64,000 nt of DNA from Endomychus coccineus (lineage: Eukaryota; Arthropoda; Insecta; Coleoptera; Endomychidae): contig OY294067.1 of assembly GCA_958510875.1 (NCBI GenBank), forward strand, positions 278,647,242-278,711,241, written 5' to 3'. This document shows, piece after piece, positions 25,801-40,800 of this stretch. The translations under genes and the position numbers were made by a program. The notes under the pieces are model-generated. The model did not search any database. It was not told the origin of the DNA and was given only the letters and a program-made list of their open reading frames with translations. The stretch's first letter is position 1. Each line of letters starts with the position of its first letter.

Positions 25801-28800
25801 GTCTAAACAAAAACAACAAACATGCACAATTAATACAGCTAATTTAAAGATAAAAGTAATCACCTTGCCGGGAATCTTCACTTCCTTCAGTGAGCAAACC
25901 AAATAGATTAATCATCAGTTAGAGATATAATAAAATAAAGACTTAACGCTTACCACAACTTTCTTAGCATCTTTCGACTGGACACCAGCTTCTTCAGCTC
26001 TTTCCTTATTTTCTACTTCATCGAGTTTTGCTATGAACGCGTCGAGATCTTCCCTCCATAAATCATGTTTTGTTTTCTTACGTAATATATTCAGTTCAGT
26101 AAGTTTGTTATCCCTTTGCTTCAGAAGTTCATTTTTCCGCTCGTCCGTCAACATCCACATAGACATACCAAGAAGATAATCATATTTTTTCGCATCTGAT
26201 GCTTCTGGAATATAACGTTTCTCATAACACCTTGTCGATTGTATGTTCATATAATACACGAACTTTGAATTTGCAGTAAAACTGGCAAATAGAATGCAAT
26301 AATACCTGCTTTTGCGTTAGTTTTTTTCTTGCTGGGTTCCTGTTCCTCCCGAGATTCTTCGTTTTCATCTTGATCCTCATCGGCTGGTTCTTCAGTTTCT
26401 TCTGCCAAATGTCGCAGCTTCCATTCCATCACAGGATCGGCATCGTAGCCTTTCCGTATTAACTCATCGACAATTATCTTGCGTTTTTTATTTTCCACAG
26501 TTAAGTCCCCGCTACATTTTTCCAAAATAAAACGAGCTTGGTTACTCAATTTCAATGCTTCAGCTTCTAACATTCCTTCCATGTGATCTTTTCGTTTCTG
26601 ATACATTTTCACACGAATCACAAAATACTCGCTTAATATATCCATAACAGAGTCGAACCTATAAAAATGTTGAAACAATACCTGTACAACAATTGTATTT
26701 CATCATGCCAAAATAAGATCACAGCTTATCGAATGCCTGAATGGCTCAGGTTCGTTTTGGACTTTTGCCAAAGCTATTGGTAGGAATTTCACTTGCAGTT
26801 CATTCCCTCCCCTAACCAAAGATGATTGCGCACTGGCTACTACACCACAAGAACCACAAGAAAAAGCCAACCTTTTTGCTGGAATGTATGCTGCAAATTG
26901 TACTTTGGATTTGGAAGGACCCTCCTAATATTGCTGCCGGATATCCAAATGCCTTTCGTTCTCTAGGAATGTGCCGCTGAATTAACACCAGTTTTCTGCA
27001 GGTTGTTTACCCTTTCACACAAACTTGGTGTTTCCTTCCCGCTGGAAGACCGTTAGGGTGCAACCAATTTTAAAAATAATTATAGACCCATTGCACTATT
27101 ACCTGTTATCTCTAAAGTAATGGAGAAAGCAATCAACATCGACCTCATCAAATACCTTGAGGCTACAAAATTGTGAATGGCAGGCAATATGACTTTCATC
27201 AGCAGAGATCAACAAGAGACCTGCTTGCCTACATAACACCATGTATGACAAATCTATTGAAAAACATGGGGAATCTCTAGCTGTATCATTGGATATCTCC
27301 AAGGAATTTGAGTTTCCTCTCAGATAGATCCTTCCATGTGGTGGTTGATGGAGTATCCTCCGATAAAATGGCTATCAACGCTGGTGTTCCACAGGGATCA
27401 GTCTTGGCACCAACTCTGTTTCTGCTCCATATCAACGATATGCTGAAAGTGACCACCTGTCCCGTCCACAGCTTTGCAGATGATGGTACACTTCATATCG
27501 CTTTCTCATCTAGAGCCCCAATACAATCAAATGAAGCAAGAGAAGCGAGACAGAAACAGGTTGATGCAATTAATGAAGATCTAGCAATGATGGGGATATG
27601 ATAATCTAGTAGAGTTTAATGCAGCCAAAACTCAAGCTTGCGTCTTCTCCAGGAAGGCGGATCTCACATCCCCATATGATGATGTCAGATACAACTATTC
27701 CTATGTAGTCTTGAATAACAATGCTCGGGATTACCACCAACAGCACCCTGCCATGTGACGTCCATTGCGAAAACTTTGTTTTCTAGGTTTTCTATTCCGT
27801 GACAAGAGCTACTTTACATCCCAGCAGCTCCTCATAATCTACAAAGCATAGATTCGACCTGTCCTGGAGTAGGTACTGTTCAGATGTTTGGAGTTCGGCT
27901 CCCAAACATACGATGAAGCTGTTCGGTGTTCATCAGAAATCTTGTCTGTTGTTCCACCCCGAGAGATTCCAGATAGCCGGACTAGACGAGCTTAAGTCCC
28001 CAGTTCATTGTCAAGCTCGAGAACTGCTGAACTTCTTCCTATCAGATTTAATTTTTTCATCGAACAGTGAAGTTGTGGAACTCTTTACCTAATGAGGTCT
28101 TTCCGTATGCCTATAACCTCCAAACCTTCAAGAAAAATAGGAATGCCTATTTCCTAAACCTACATTGCACTGCTGGCTCACACGATGTTCTTCGAACATT
28201 AGTTTTCCCTCTCGTGTAATAAAATTACATTATTTAAAAAAATACACATGAACTAAGCGACGAAATATTGAAGTTTGAGTTGATGAGTCTGCGGTTTATT
28301 CTTTGTTGCTATATATCAATGTGGTATTTATAAACATATGAGTACAATATCAGAATCGTCAAAAAGTTTAGTCTAATGCCCTGCAAATTCCCCAAAGGTA
28401 TCAAAACCATTTACAATAATTAGAAAGTAGAATTAAGTCGAACAGTGACAACACATCTATCAGTTGCGGAAAGCTGTTTCGCTCTACCATGAGCTCATTA
28501 GCGGAACAAGCAAAACGATGACGTCACTATTCGACTATCTCCGGCAGATGTTTAAATATCCCATATGGAAATGTTAGAGAACCAAACTTTCCAAACGCCA
28601 TCTACCGGCAGATAGATGTCCCACTGAACGAGTCATGCACAATGCAATGTATTGATTGAAAAAACATTCAGCCGCGCGGTAACAGTACCTAAACAATGCA
28701 TTGGATAATAAGAAAGTACTTTACTGCGGATTTGAACCTAATCATTCCCCCCGGCATTTTAATTACCGCTGGTACAGTTCTCGTCAAATAACTTGGCACC

Positions 28801-31800
28801 TGTATGAAATAATATCGGCACATTATAAATTGTCTATCTTCTTCTAATATTCATGATTTAGATAAAGAAACATTGTTACGTATAATTTCTAAGAAAACCA
28901 CATACGTCAATGGCATTGTCATGATCTAGAAAGAGACAAAACATCCCCGTCCTATCGCATTTGAATCACGTTATTTTTGTCAAGTTGCAGGCCTGTCTTG
29001 TCAATTGTCAAATCTTATGTCTGACACCTGACTCCTGTTATCGCGAATCTAAGTGTGAACAATTTCAATTTATCATTCGCTTCCGTTATTCTTTACAAAA
29101 TCTGTTCTTATAAGAACAAAAATTTGAGATGTCATACAATTAAGTTCTTCATCGACAAGCGCGTGAGTTCATCAGTTCACTTATTGAATATTTCGAACGA
29201 GAAAAACACATCGGAGGTCCTTTAACGTCAGTTCGAGAGGTATATTATTACACACAAATACATTATTAACGATCATCTAATTCTAAAATACGATTTTCCA
29301 GAGGGTAGCAGAGGCATTGCATATTTCTGTAAGGACTGTTACCAGAATTAAACATGAAAAGGTCACTCAGCCAATATTGGATTCTCCAGGCAAGAAACGT
29401 ACGTCTAGAAGGAAGAAGACAGAAGACTTACCAGAGACAACGAAAATGGAAATAAGAAATTCTTTGTATGAGATGTATTCTCAACGTAAGTTCAAGTTAA
29501 TGCTTTCTCCTACTGTGTACACAGTAATAATTTGAAAAACATATAGAATACTGAACTGAAACAGAAATTTAAATGATCTACAAGGGTCAATTGCTTAGGT
29601 ACAATTATTGTTTTCATCAGTTGATGGCTCGCTTTGAAAGCGTCCCTGTGTGTTATAAACAATTAAACTTGCAGTTCATGTAAATTTGAATTTGTGTGTT
29701 GATTTCAATATGGTACATAGTTTTTGAAATGAATTTACATCAAGTAAACTCTGAATCTATAGATTGATAATTTTACTATTTTTTAGGTAAACATGTGACC
29801 ACAGCTTCGCTCAATAAAGAAATCAAACGTAAAGTTATTGAAATAAGTGACTCCAGCCTCGGACGTGTTCTGCATTCAATTGGTTTTAAGTATCAAAAAG
29901 ATAACCCTAAAAGAGCTCTAATGGAAAGAAATAACATTGTATGTTTAAGACAGCAATTTTTAAGAGATACGTGAAAAATGTATCTTCACCTTTGCGAAGA
30001 GATGTAATCTTTAGATCCGGTGAACTGTGCACCACATGCAGTTCATCACTAAAACCATGTTTCGTGCCTTCCTATCCCAGTCCTCTGGTCGAAATGGATT
30101 CACGGGCATGGTAGACAATGCAGTAGTAGGCTATTTGAACGAAGCCGAACGGTGACTCGTCAAACGTTCCTGGTGAAACAGGTAACACGAGGAGGTGGAA
30201 TTGACCATAGCCCAGAAGGGGCATCTATGAGTCTAGCAAGTAGCACCACTTTGGGTCCGCCTGAAGTGGGTCCGCCTAAAGTAACTCCGCCGGGGGTGAA
30301 CAAAAGCTGCCTCTGCGGGGGTAGAATGCTGCACCACATGGCTCTACTCATAAAGTCCGGTGTCGGTGCTTCTTATGCCAGGCCTTTCTGGGAAATTGAT
30401 TCGCGGCCGAGGCAACGATATGTGGAAGACCGATGATAAGAGGTCGACGGCGACTCGTCAAACGGGAGCTGTTATACATTGTAACACCAACACGAGTAGA
30501 CAGGGGGAGAGGGGCCCGGTCGTTTCAAAAGACTGTCTCCTCTCCAATTTAGGCGTAGGTCTCTGTCGGGCAGTTGGCGTGCTGTTAAGTAGGAGAGGGC
30601 ACTACGTAACATGTCTAAAGTCTAACGACGGGGAGGCAGGGGGCGTGGATGGATGGATGGGACAGATTTTGATGTGAAGGGTGTATAATTATATTGGCAC
30701 TTAGGCCTCTAAACTGGGCCCATTGTGCCACCCCTTCAAGGCGAAGGCCCCTGTCCCTCCTCAGCCATCGAGCCAACCAATCGCGTTGATCAGCCTGAGG
30801 ACCGCACCGGGTGGAGCGTCGCCAATGTTGACCAGATTTGGCCAGGGGTCCCCCAAAATGGCATCTCTTGTCGATGAGAGCGCCGGGCAGTAACAAATCA
30901 CATGTTCCGCTGTCTCATCCTCTTCGTAGCATCCTCGACATATGGGGTCGACAACGACTCCCATCGTGTGAAGATGTTTATTTAGTCGGCAGTGTCCTGT
31001 CCATATTCCTACGAGTCTTCTAAGATTATATCTTGTCAGTCGTAGGGAGAACTTTGCAATGTTTGGGCACGGTGCTTTTATAGCAGTATGTGTCTGTCTC
31101 CAGATATCATTCGATATCCATCGTTCGGCATGCCGTTTTAGGGTATCTTCTTTTATCAAAGCAGTCAGAGTGCTTGAGGTTAGCGGCAAGAAAGGCTTCG
31201 GCCCGAATAGTGCTTGTCTGGAGCCTTTTCGCGCCAGCCTGTCCGCCTCTTCATTTCCTTGATCTCCACTATGTCCTTTCACCCAGGTGAGTTGAACATC
31301 ATTATACTGTGACAGATTTTCGAGGGTTCTGTGGCACTCCCAAACTAAACCTGAGTTAACCTTTTGGGCTACTAAGGGTTTGTAGTGCTGCTCTGCTGTC
31401 TGTCATGATCCGTATTCGTTTGCCGGCGGTATTTTTGTCCGCCTCTATTCTAGCTCCTTGGGTCACTGCTACTAGCTCCGTTTGGAACACTGTAGCATGA
31501 GATCCTAGAGGGCGTAAAAACCCCCACAGTTATTATCATGTGTGCCGCGGCGCCTCGGTGAGCCACGACCTCTTCACAGGGACGCCGCGAAATATTCTAA
31601 AAGTTTCATAATTAATTTAATTTAGACATTTGGTCAAGCTAAAGATGATTTGCAGGCTCATCCATCACAATTTAATGGTAATAAAGTGAAACAAATAATG
31701 AAGATACACGAGTTTCATTTATTTTTATTTTTTATTTACGATAGTCATACTTTTACTTAGGGTAGGGCGCCATGGAAAAATGTTAATTGAAAAAAGGCGG

Positions 31801-34800
31801 CGCGACCGAGAAAAGTTTGGGAACTACTGCGTTAACCATTGGAGATATCAAAAAGTTGCTCCTTATAAAAAGAAAGCTTGACTCGAGACAATCGCGATTG
31901 AAAAAAATTGCAATTACTCGAAAACTAATCAAAATGGATATAAAATACTTTCATTTGATGCCATTTTAATGGCTATTGATATTTATTAGTATATAAAAAA
32001 TAATATACGTAGTTGCCACTTGATTTTTTTGCGATTTTCACTAGACGCAGGATAATGAAAAATAACCGACTTCAATATAAGTTATAAATGTACTATCTTT
32101 TAGTTCAAGGTAATACTTTGATGCAAGGTAAGTTGGAAATAAAAATGTTTACAATTACAAAATTACCACCATGTTGATATTAGCCTCAGATTCACAGGTT
32201 TACTCTGATGATGGCTACATGGTAGCCGAATAGTCCTCAGCACTTCAACAGTTTAAGTGGATAAGAGTGATTATTTCTTTATTATATTGTTAGTGTATCC
32301 ACAGTGTGAAGTGCCATATTTTATTAGGAAACTACCCGTTATTTGTGCACTGTCAGTTAAATCGGTTTTAGTACTGACACTGCAGATAGAAATATTGTTT
32401 TGGGCGACATCATGACCAGAATTATTTTCGCACTTTCGAACTTTGTATTAAATTTCAAAAAAGTTGAATTGTCTGGATATCGTTTGTGGTTCCAAAAAGC
32501 CAAGATTAAATCAAAATATTTACCTTCTTAAGCAGCCCAATTCATCGAATGCACACATTGAACTGAGAGTCATCATTGTCTGAAGCTTGAATACTTTATA
32601 AAGACCTTCCTTTTCCAGTTGAACGAACTGTTCAGGTGTTACGGTAATAACAAATTTCACTGTAGTATCTGTATTGTATTCCTTGTAGTCACTTATGACA
32701 GATTTAACTTTCTCTGATCCTGAAAATGAAATTAAGATAATACCCGTTTTTCTTTGGGTGCTGACAGCAGCAGCTTCTCTGGGTAGACAGTGCCTCACCA
32801 TACTAATCAACCAAACACAGAAAAATAACTATTATTATTCAATCATACATGATTCAACAAGATTCAACAATGTAAGTTTGCTTAGACGTTGTTTTTTACA
32901 TTCATTAATATAGACCCCAAATTGTGCATTCAATAATTCGTGATATGATAAATATGATTGGTTCTCGGGTCAACATTTGAAAAATAACAAAGAAATCAGA
33001 ATAAAGAGTGAAATATGGTCTATAAGTTGAATTGTGTATCTTGGCCATACTTTTGATGCATGTATTTTATGTAGGTCGAAGTGGTACGTCTTTGTCTAGT
33101 AGAGGTAGACTTTTGGATAACTTAGAATACTCAGAAATTAATAAATATAAGCACAATAATCTTTTACTCAATAATCAGATAGATTTTTCATACTCTCCCC
33201 TTTTAATCTCTTCTAAGACAAACAATCTGTGACAAAATAATTATTACTTTTTGGCCAGCTCGGTCATTATTTTCTATGACTTGAGAAGCAAAAAAACAAC
33301 GACCGAATAATGGGATCCAATAATATTATGAAGGAAAGTTGGAAAATCATGAACAAAGTTACATCTAACTGTGTTAGAAATTCCTCTATTGACATTGTTG
33401 ATGATCGCGGTGAACCAATTAACGATACACTGGAGAAAAGCAATTTCATAATGCCTTTTTTGCATATCCTTTTCAGACAATCCCCAAACACTATTATGAA
33501 ATGAACATCAATAAATCCCCTATGAGTCTCTTTTTATCACCTACCACCCCAGATGAAATCCTAGAAATATTGAACAAAACTACCTCTATAAACTGACTGC
33601 TGGTTGGGACAATATCAATGGAAATATCATGAGAATAGCACTGCTGAGCCACTTTCTCACTTAATTAACGAGTCCTTCATATTCGGACCATTTCCAGACC
33701 TGAAGAAGTCCAAATGCATTCCTGTTTTCAAAAACAAAGGCTCAAAATCTGACATAAAAAATTACAGATCAATATGTTTCCAAAGCCAAATTTCCAGAAT
33801 CTTTGAAGCATCTTACTCTGTAAGACAATAATTTGAATTACTGTCTAATACCCAGCATGAATTTAGAAGTAAGAAATCAACAAGGACAGCAATATTGGAC
33901 TGTGTAGAATATATTTATATTGCACTAAATGAAAAAAAATCATGCTGTAAGTCTGTTTTACGACCTAAGCCGGGCATTTCACACCATCAATCATAAGATA
34001 TTACTGATGAAATTGGAGGGCGACACTTGTTGATGGTGTTAGATCTGATACTACATAAATTTGGGCGTACCCCAAGGCTCCATCTTGGGTCCATTGTTAT
34101 TCGTTATATTCATTAATGATGTCAACAATACCTCCAGCTCATCAAATCAAATCAAATGATTGCCTATGCTGATAATATAACCAAACTAATGTCAAACAAA
34201 AATGTAGAGCATCTTGTTGAAACTAGTAATAATACGTCAAGGGAACTGAAGAAATAGTGTTCAGATAATGGACTCACGATAAACACAACAAAAACCTACC
34301 ACATGCGCTTTCTGCCAAAAAATGTCTCGCTCGATTACAATCTATACCTCAATCTATGCGGCCGCTCTATCCATAGCAAAAATACCATAAAATGGGAAGC
34401 ACATATACTAAGTTCTAAATTAGGCACTACTTGCTACATAATATGAATCTTGAGACAAACCCTATCAATTGACATTTTGAGAATTCACTACTTTGGGTTA
34501 GTCCAATCAACCCTACAATATGGATTGATTTTATAGGGTTCTTCTAGTTGTTTTGTCCAAGTATTTCGTTCACAAAAAAAGTATTGAGGACTGTTTTCAA
34601 AGCTCCGCCACATTCAACATGTAAACCCTTATTTAAATAATTTCGAATCCTAACATTACCATGTCTGTATATTTTCCAGTTGATAAAATGTATGTAAAAA
34701 AAAAACGAAACAGAATTAAAAAAAAATGTGAGGTGTATCCATATTTCACGAGGAATAGCGAAGCTATTCTCCAGACTTGGGATTAGCCAAAATCTCTCCG

Positions 34801-37800
34801 AAATATGTAGGCATTAAGTGTTTTGATAAAATAAAAAGTTTTGTCGACACAAGTAGCACAATAACTATTTTCAAGAAGAACTTGCACACTTTTTTGTGAT
34901 ACAAGAGATTTATGGTATTGATGAATTCTCCAATTCATAATCCTAATGTATTTTATAAGCTTTGTGATTATTCCTTCATGATTACTGCACTGTTTTAAAA
35001 TTTCGATGATAAATATCTTATCTATCTCCATTCAAGATTTTTTAATCTTACGAGTATTTGACTCCAATTACATGTATTCTTTATGTTTTTGACTGTATAT
35101 TTCTGAATGTTTTCTCCTGACTAATCCATCAAGTTTTTACATGTATATATTTTGTATGTAAGACTTCAGTAATGAATAAATTTACTTTACTTTATATACA
35201 GACCCACACAGTATACAAATTAAATTGTTTAGATTGCGATGGGACTTATTCTGGAATCTCTAAACAATATTTACAAAAAAAAATGTATGGTCATAAGTAT
35301 AGCACAAGAAATAAAAACTTAGAAAATTCCACCGCCCTTACTAAACACTGCTTTCATAACCATCAATTTGATTACAAAAATGTTAATATTTTAACTAAGG
35401 AAACCAATTATTATAAAGATCTATTCTGGAGATGATTCACATAAAACGCGACTCCAAATCTGTAAATCATAGGACTGATATTCAGACATTAAGTCAGATT
35501 TATACTAACTTAATTAATTAAATCTCTTGCAAATTCCTACATGCGTCTTTATGATGTTAAAAGTATATTTTAGGAAGAATGCTCAAAAGTAATATTCCAA
35601 TACTGGTCTGCAACCTTTTTCAAGTACCTCATAAATCGTTACATCTGGTTCGAGAGTAGATACTTAACATAAGAGTTTTGATCTCCAGTCGTTGAGACAC
35701 TATACCAACATGCGCTTGTATATTATAAGGATATCACTGAATAGTGGATTCTTGTTATATTTTATACTTAAAATATTGACGGTACAATTTCGATTATTCG
35801 TGGTTCTGTTCGTTTCGACGACGTGGGCATGATTGATTGAAATTGGTGCGATATGGACGCTTTGTGCTATAATTAGTTTGAAAAAAAACCTTTTTGACAT
35901 AAAGTCTTCTGATGATGGTCGTGAGACAGAAACGTACGTAAAGACGAAAATATAAAACAAAGTGTTAATGTGACCTATTTCCCGAGAAATACTTTGTGGT
36001 GAAACATCTTGTGTTTTCTATTATTTTTATAAGTTTATCTTGGAATTTTTCTGTAGTGTATTATTCAGTGTAATGTTCATTTATAATATAATGGATTTCC
36101 AACAAGTAAAGACCAGTTCAATCTTAAAACTTCTTTGTTAACCCAAATAGATACCTAATCGATCTGGATTATTAGACAGTAAATAAATATTGCGATCAAT
36201 TAACACAAAAGTCTAAACACAACTCACCATGTAACAGTACTTCCAAAACATTTTCTTTATAGTTTTGAGTCCAAGTACCAACAGGAAGTTCCGTAATTTC
36301 GATTTTACTGTCGCCAACAATAGAAAGTTCACCATTGCATACGTATCTACTGTCTTCATAATGTTCAATAGTACCCTTGAAATTTTTGTACCAAGGTGTC
36401 ATTGCAATAGTGTCCTCCTCATCGAGTAGAGCTCTCAAATTTTTAACAATATCTCTAGGATTAAAATTGGGTATTTTCGTCATCCAACCAGTACCGATTC
36501 CATCGGCACCATTAACAAGCAGCATTGGTATAATTGGTATATACCAAACTGGTTCGATTTTAACATTATCGTCATATTCGTGTTTGAGTATAGGATCGTC
36601 GTGTGGATGAAATATCATTCTAGTCAAAGGTGACAGCTTTGTGAAAATATACCTAGGACTGGCAGAATCCTTTCCTCCCGTCAGTCTTGTACCAAACTGA
36701 CCTCTAGGTTCTAAAAGATTGATGTTATTGCTGCCGACAAAGTTTTGAGCTAAATTCACGATGGTCATACTCAAAGATACTTCTCCATGATGATAAGCCG
36801 ATTGTTCCGCCACGGAGCCAGTCAGTTGAGCCACTTTAACTTCCCTTTTATCGCTTCGTTTGAAGCAAGTGAAGATGATCTTTCTCTGTCCGGGTTTGAA
36901 GCCATCCACTAAACAAGGAATAGAACGTACGTTATCAGCATTCGAAAAAAGTACCAATTCAAGATTAACGAAATCGGTGAACGATACAAATTTCGTGTCT
37001 TTAGCGTACAAGTATTTTTCTGGCAGACCAATTTCCTTCCTCCTTCTACTTTCCACCATAAAGTTAGTCAACCATTCTTTTCGGTGTTCAATATGTTTCC
37101 TACTGAAAGCTAGAACAATGTGGTCGTCATCTTGCTGACCCTGATAACGGAATTTAATTCGATGTCTAGCCATATTTGTGAAATACTCTTTGGCTTCTTT
37201 TGAAGTTGAAGTACCCAAACCTTTGTAATACTTTATATGGAACGTATGAGCATTCTCTGTATTAGTTTTCCATTCTTCAAACTCGGGTAGTGAATAGAAC
37301 GATAATTCTTGTCCTTTCTTAGTGGCTTTAACAATTGGGGTTATAAATTCCTCCAAGAAATTTTGATGCAACAGTTCCGGCCAATTACAATGTATAAAAT
37401 TTATCAAAAGACCTTTGATATGAGAACCGTCTTGATCTTGATCTGTCATAATCATAATTTTCCCATATCTTAATGTTCTCATATCCTCTTCAGAGGAATA
37501 TTTCTTCTTGTATTGTAAACCCACAATTTTAATTAGATTATTTATTTCTTGATTCTCTAAGATTTGTTTATGTGTAGCTTCTCTCACATTGAGCAATTTA
37601 CCACGCAAAGGAAAGACACCATAATAATCCCTACCAATTACACCTAAGCCTGACACGGCTAAGGATTTAGCTGAATCTCCTTCAGTTAAAATCAACGTAC
37701 ATTTCAGAGCTTTTTTTGTACCAGCTTCATTTGCATCTTCCAATTTTGGTATGCCTTTCAATTTTGACATCTTTTTACCGCTGGTTTTCTTTGCTAATTC

Positions 37801-40800
37801 ATTTTGGGCTTTGTATTTAGCCCATGAAAGAATAGATTCCACAATTCCACATTTGGTTACTTGGTTGATGAATTTCTCTGTCAGGGTACATTTCGATCCG
37901 AAACTTTTCATTTGCAATGTCATGTTCTCTTTCGTTTGGGAATCAAAGGTGGGATTTACTATAAGACAATTAATGAAAATCCATATATGATTTTTAACTT
38001 GGAATGGTTTGATGTTTATTCCTCCTTTATTCCGTTTCTTCAAAACTTCTATAAGCTGCTTCACTATCATCTCTACCACATAGTCGACATGTCGACCGCC
38101 TTTTGATGTTGCAATACTATTTACAAAAGAAACTTGTTGAAAACCGCGATCGGATTTGGTCAATCCTACTTCCCACCTTTCTGAAGCAGTTTCGTGAATA
38201 ATTTTCAATGGATTTCCTTGATCGTCTTCTTTATCTCTAATGTAAAGGTCCATATATTCTTTGAAATTCTTCACCGGTAATCTCTGTCCATTCAGAAATA
38301 CTTTTACTCCACGAGTTGATGCGGCCACATCAAACGCTCTCCTCGACAACAAACCGATAAAACCTTCATCAAGTTCAGTTAATTTGAATTTTTCCAAATC
38401 AGGACAGAAACTGATTTTGGTGAATTCTTCACCTTGAAATTCTCTAATTTTTGCTTCTGACGCTTTGGTCATATTACTACCCCATGTTTGCTTGAACTGC
38501 TTCTTGTATTCTTTAGAAGCAGTTTCCACTGTGAATTTGGTGCTGAAAATATTACAAAGCTTTGCTCCGTAACCATTTCTACCACCAGTGACTTTTTCTT
38601 CTTCATCATTATAATTTGATGATGTTAGCAAATGTCCGAAAATCATGGTTGGCACAAACATGTTTTCACCTTTATGAATAACTACAGGAATACCTTTCCC
38701 ATTGTTATACACTGAAATAGTATTTGAACTTGCATTTATTTCAACTTTTATACAATCCATTTTTGGATCACGTTGTTTATTATCGGCCGCATTCACTAAA
38801 ATTTCATCGAAAATCTTATATAATCCTGGAACATACTCAATTTGTTTCTGTACCATTTTCTTACTTTCTGCATCATATATCCACATCATTTCGGAGGCTT
38901 TCTCAACTGAACCGATGTACGTATCAGGACGTAGTAATATATGTTCCAGTTGTGTTTTTTTTTGATAAGTTTTTTCGATAGTTGGCTTTTTCTTTGACGC
39001 AGCAACCGGTTTATCTGCAACTGGTACCTCAGTAACGTCTACATCCAAACCAACATCACCCCCTCCACCCTTGGAGTTCAGCTTAGCGAACATAGTCTGC
39101 AAATAAACAGTCATAAGCAAGTACAGTACTGAATATTAAACGCAAGTAAATGAAGTTGAAACTTCTGTTTCAGGTATTGTATTTTCAAAATTTTCAATGA
39201 CTTTTACCAAACGAAAATTCGAATTTTTAGTACTTTAATGAAGAGAATCAAAGGTATTTTAATTACATTGATTCCAAATTTGAAGTTTTTTTTCTTCTTT
39301 TCTCCCGCCAATAAAGTAGGGGTTTTTAAATTTTTTTGTACTACTTAATCTTAAACAACGCCACTGCACTTTCGATTCCTAGAGAAACATACATCACGAG
39401 CTTATGTATCCATTTTTGGCGATCGTGAACATATTGTTAAATTTTATATATTTCAGTGAATTTATAGTCCAGGTTGTGAACCGGAATTTTAGCTATAATA
39501 AAAAAAAACATAAGTTCGAATCAAAAATTTTTTTTTGCATTATCTTCAGGTGGTTCTCAGGATCATTCATACACCTTAAAACCTCTTGGGAACCGCAACC
39601 CACCACCCATTGGGGCGAAAATGGCCCGAAATCTCCCCCAAATTTGCAACATGCCACCAAGGTTTTTTTTTGGGTCGCTGATCACGAATCCGTAGCCACA
39701 TTTACTTGCAATCCATCGTAGGGGGTGGTCAAATAGACAAAACTGGCCAATTTCGCACCCCTAATATGTTATTTTGCAATTTACGTGTTTTTGGCATTTC
39801 GAATGCACCGAGGGGGTTTTTTGGGTCGCTGAACACGAATCCCGTGACAGATTTACTTGTAATCCATTTAAGGGGTGGTAAAATCGAAGAAACTGGCCAA
39901 TTTTGTCGATTTGACCACCCCTACGATGGATTGCAAGTAAACGTGGCTACGGATTCGTGATCAGCGACCCAAAAAACCCCCTTGGTGGCATGTTGCAAAT
40001 TTGGGGGTTTTCGGAACATTTTCGCCCCCAATGGGTGGTGGGGTTGGGGTTCCCAAGAGATTTTAAGGTGTATGAATGATCCTGAGAACCTCCTGAAGCT
40101 GATGCAAAAAAAAATTTTTGATTCAAACGGTATTCTGCATTTAATAAGCTTTCGCCGCCGTCTTTACCCCTTCTCTTTAATGGAGAAATTTTATTTGAAA
40201 TGCACGCGGCGGTAACGAACCCATATTCAACTTGGTACAAATCAGAAAAGAAAGGTTTCTATTTTTTCTTGTACTTTTTTCCATGACCCCGGAAAGGCAA
40301 AATATTTCAATAGTATATGTGGACAAGCTGAAACAAAATCCCCCATTATGTAACCATGAAATTTCGATTAAATAGTGAACATGCAAATGCCATCATAATA
40401 CAATACTGTTTCTTTGTACTATTGATGATAGGTACTCCAAGAATATTTCATGCTATATGGTTCAGTTTACAACTCATTTCAAGGATGCTACTAACATTGT
40501 AAATTGTTGTGTTTCACTCACAATCCATTACTAAAACGTAAAGAATTCAGAAAAGGAAAAATAATTATAATTTTCTGAAAGACTAGGTAATTTATTCTGC
40601 TTGAAACAATATTGCTTGCTCTGTTATATATCATCTACATATATTGTTAATATTTAATGTACAATGAAATGAAAAGCTATATAATATCCTGAAGTAACCA
40701 TTTTCTATTCCAAGCTATTTTTTGAAATCGAAACTAAGTGAATAATAAACTAGTTCTATGACTACTCGATTCTAATCTACATTATTTTTTTGGTAGTTTT

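Noticed and set aside
30152..30677. Overlapping plus-strand ORFs in GC-rich DNA
   Set aside because: No recognisable domain; GC-rich retroelement flank produces long chance ORFs in several frames.
32205..32240. A third hammerhead (CTGATGA + hairpin + GAA) in family A repeats
   Set aside because: After the hairpin the sequence is GAATAGTCC (GAAGG or CAAAAGG in other copies), lacking the GAAAC-stem III-GTH arrangement; only a resemblance.
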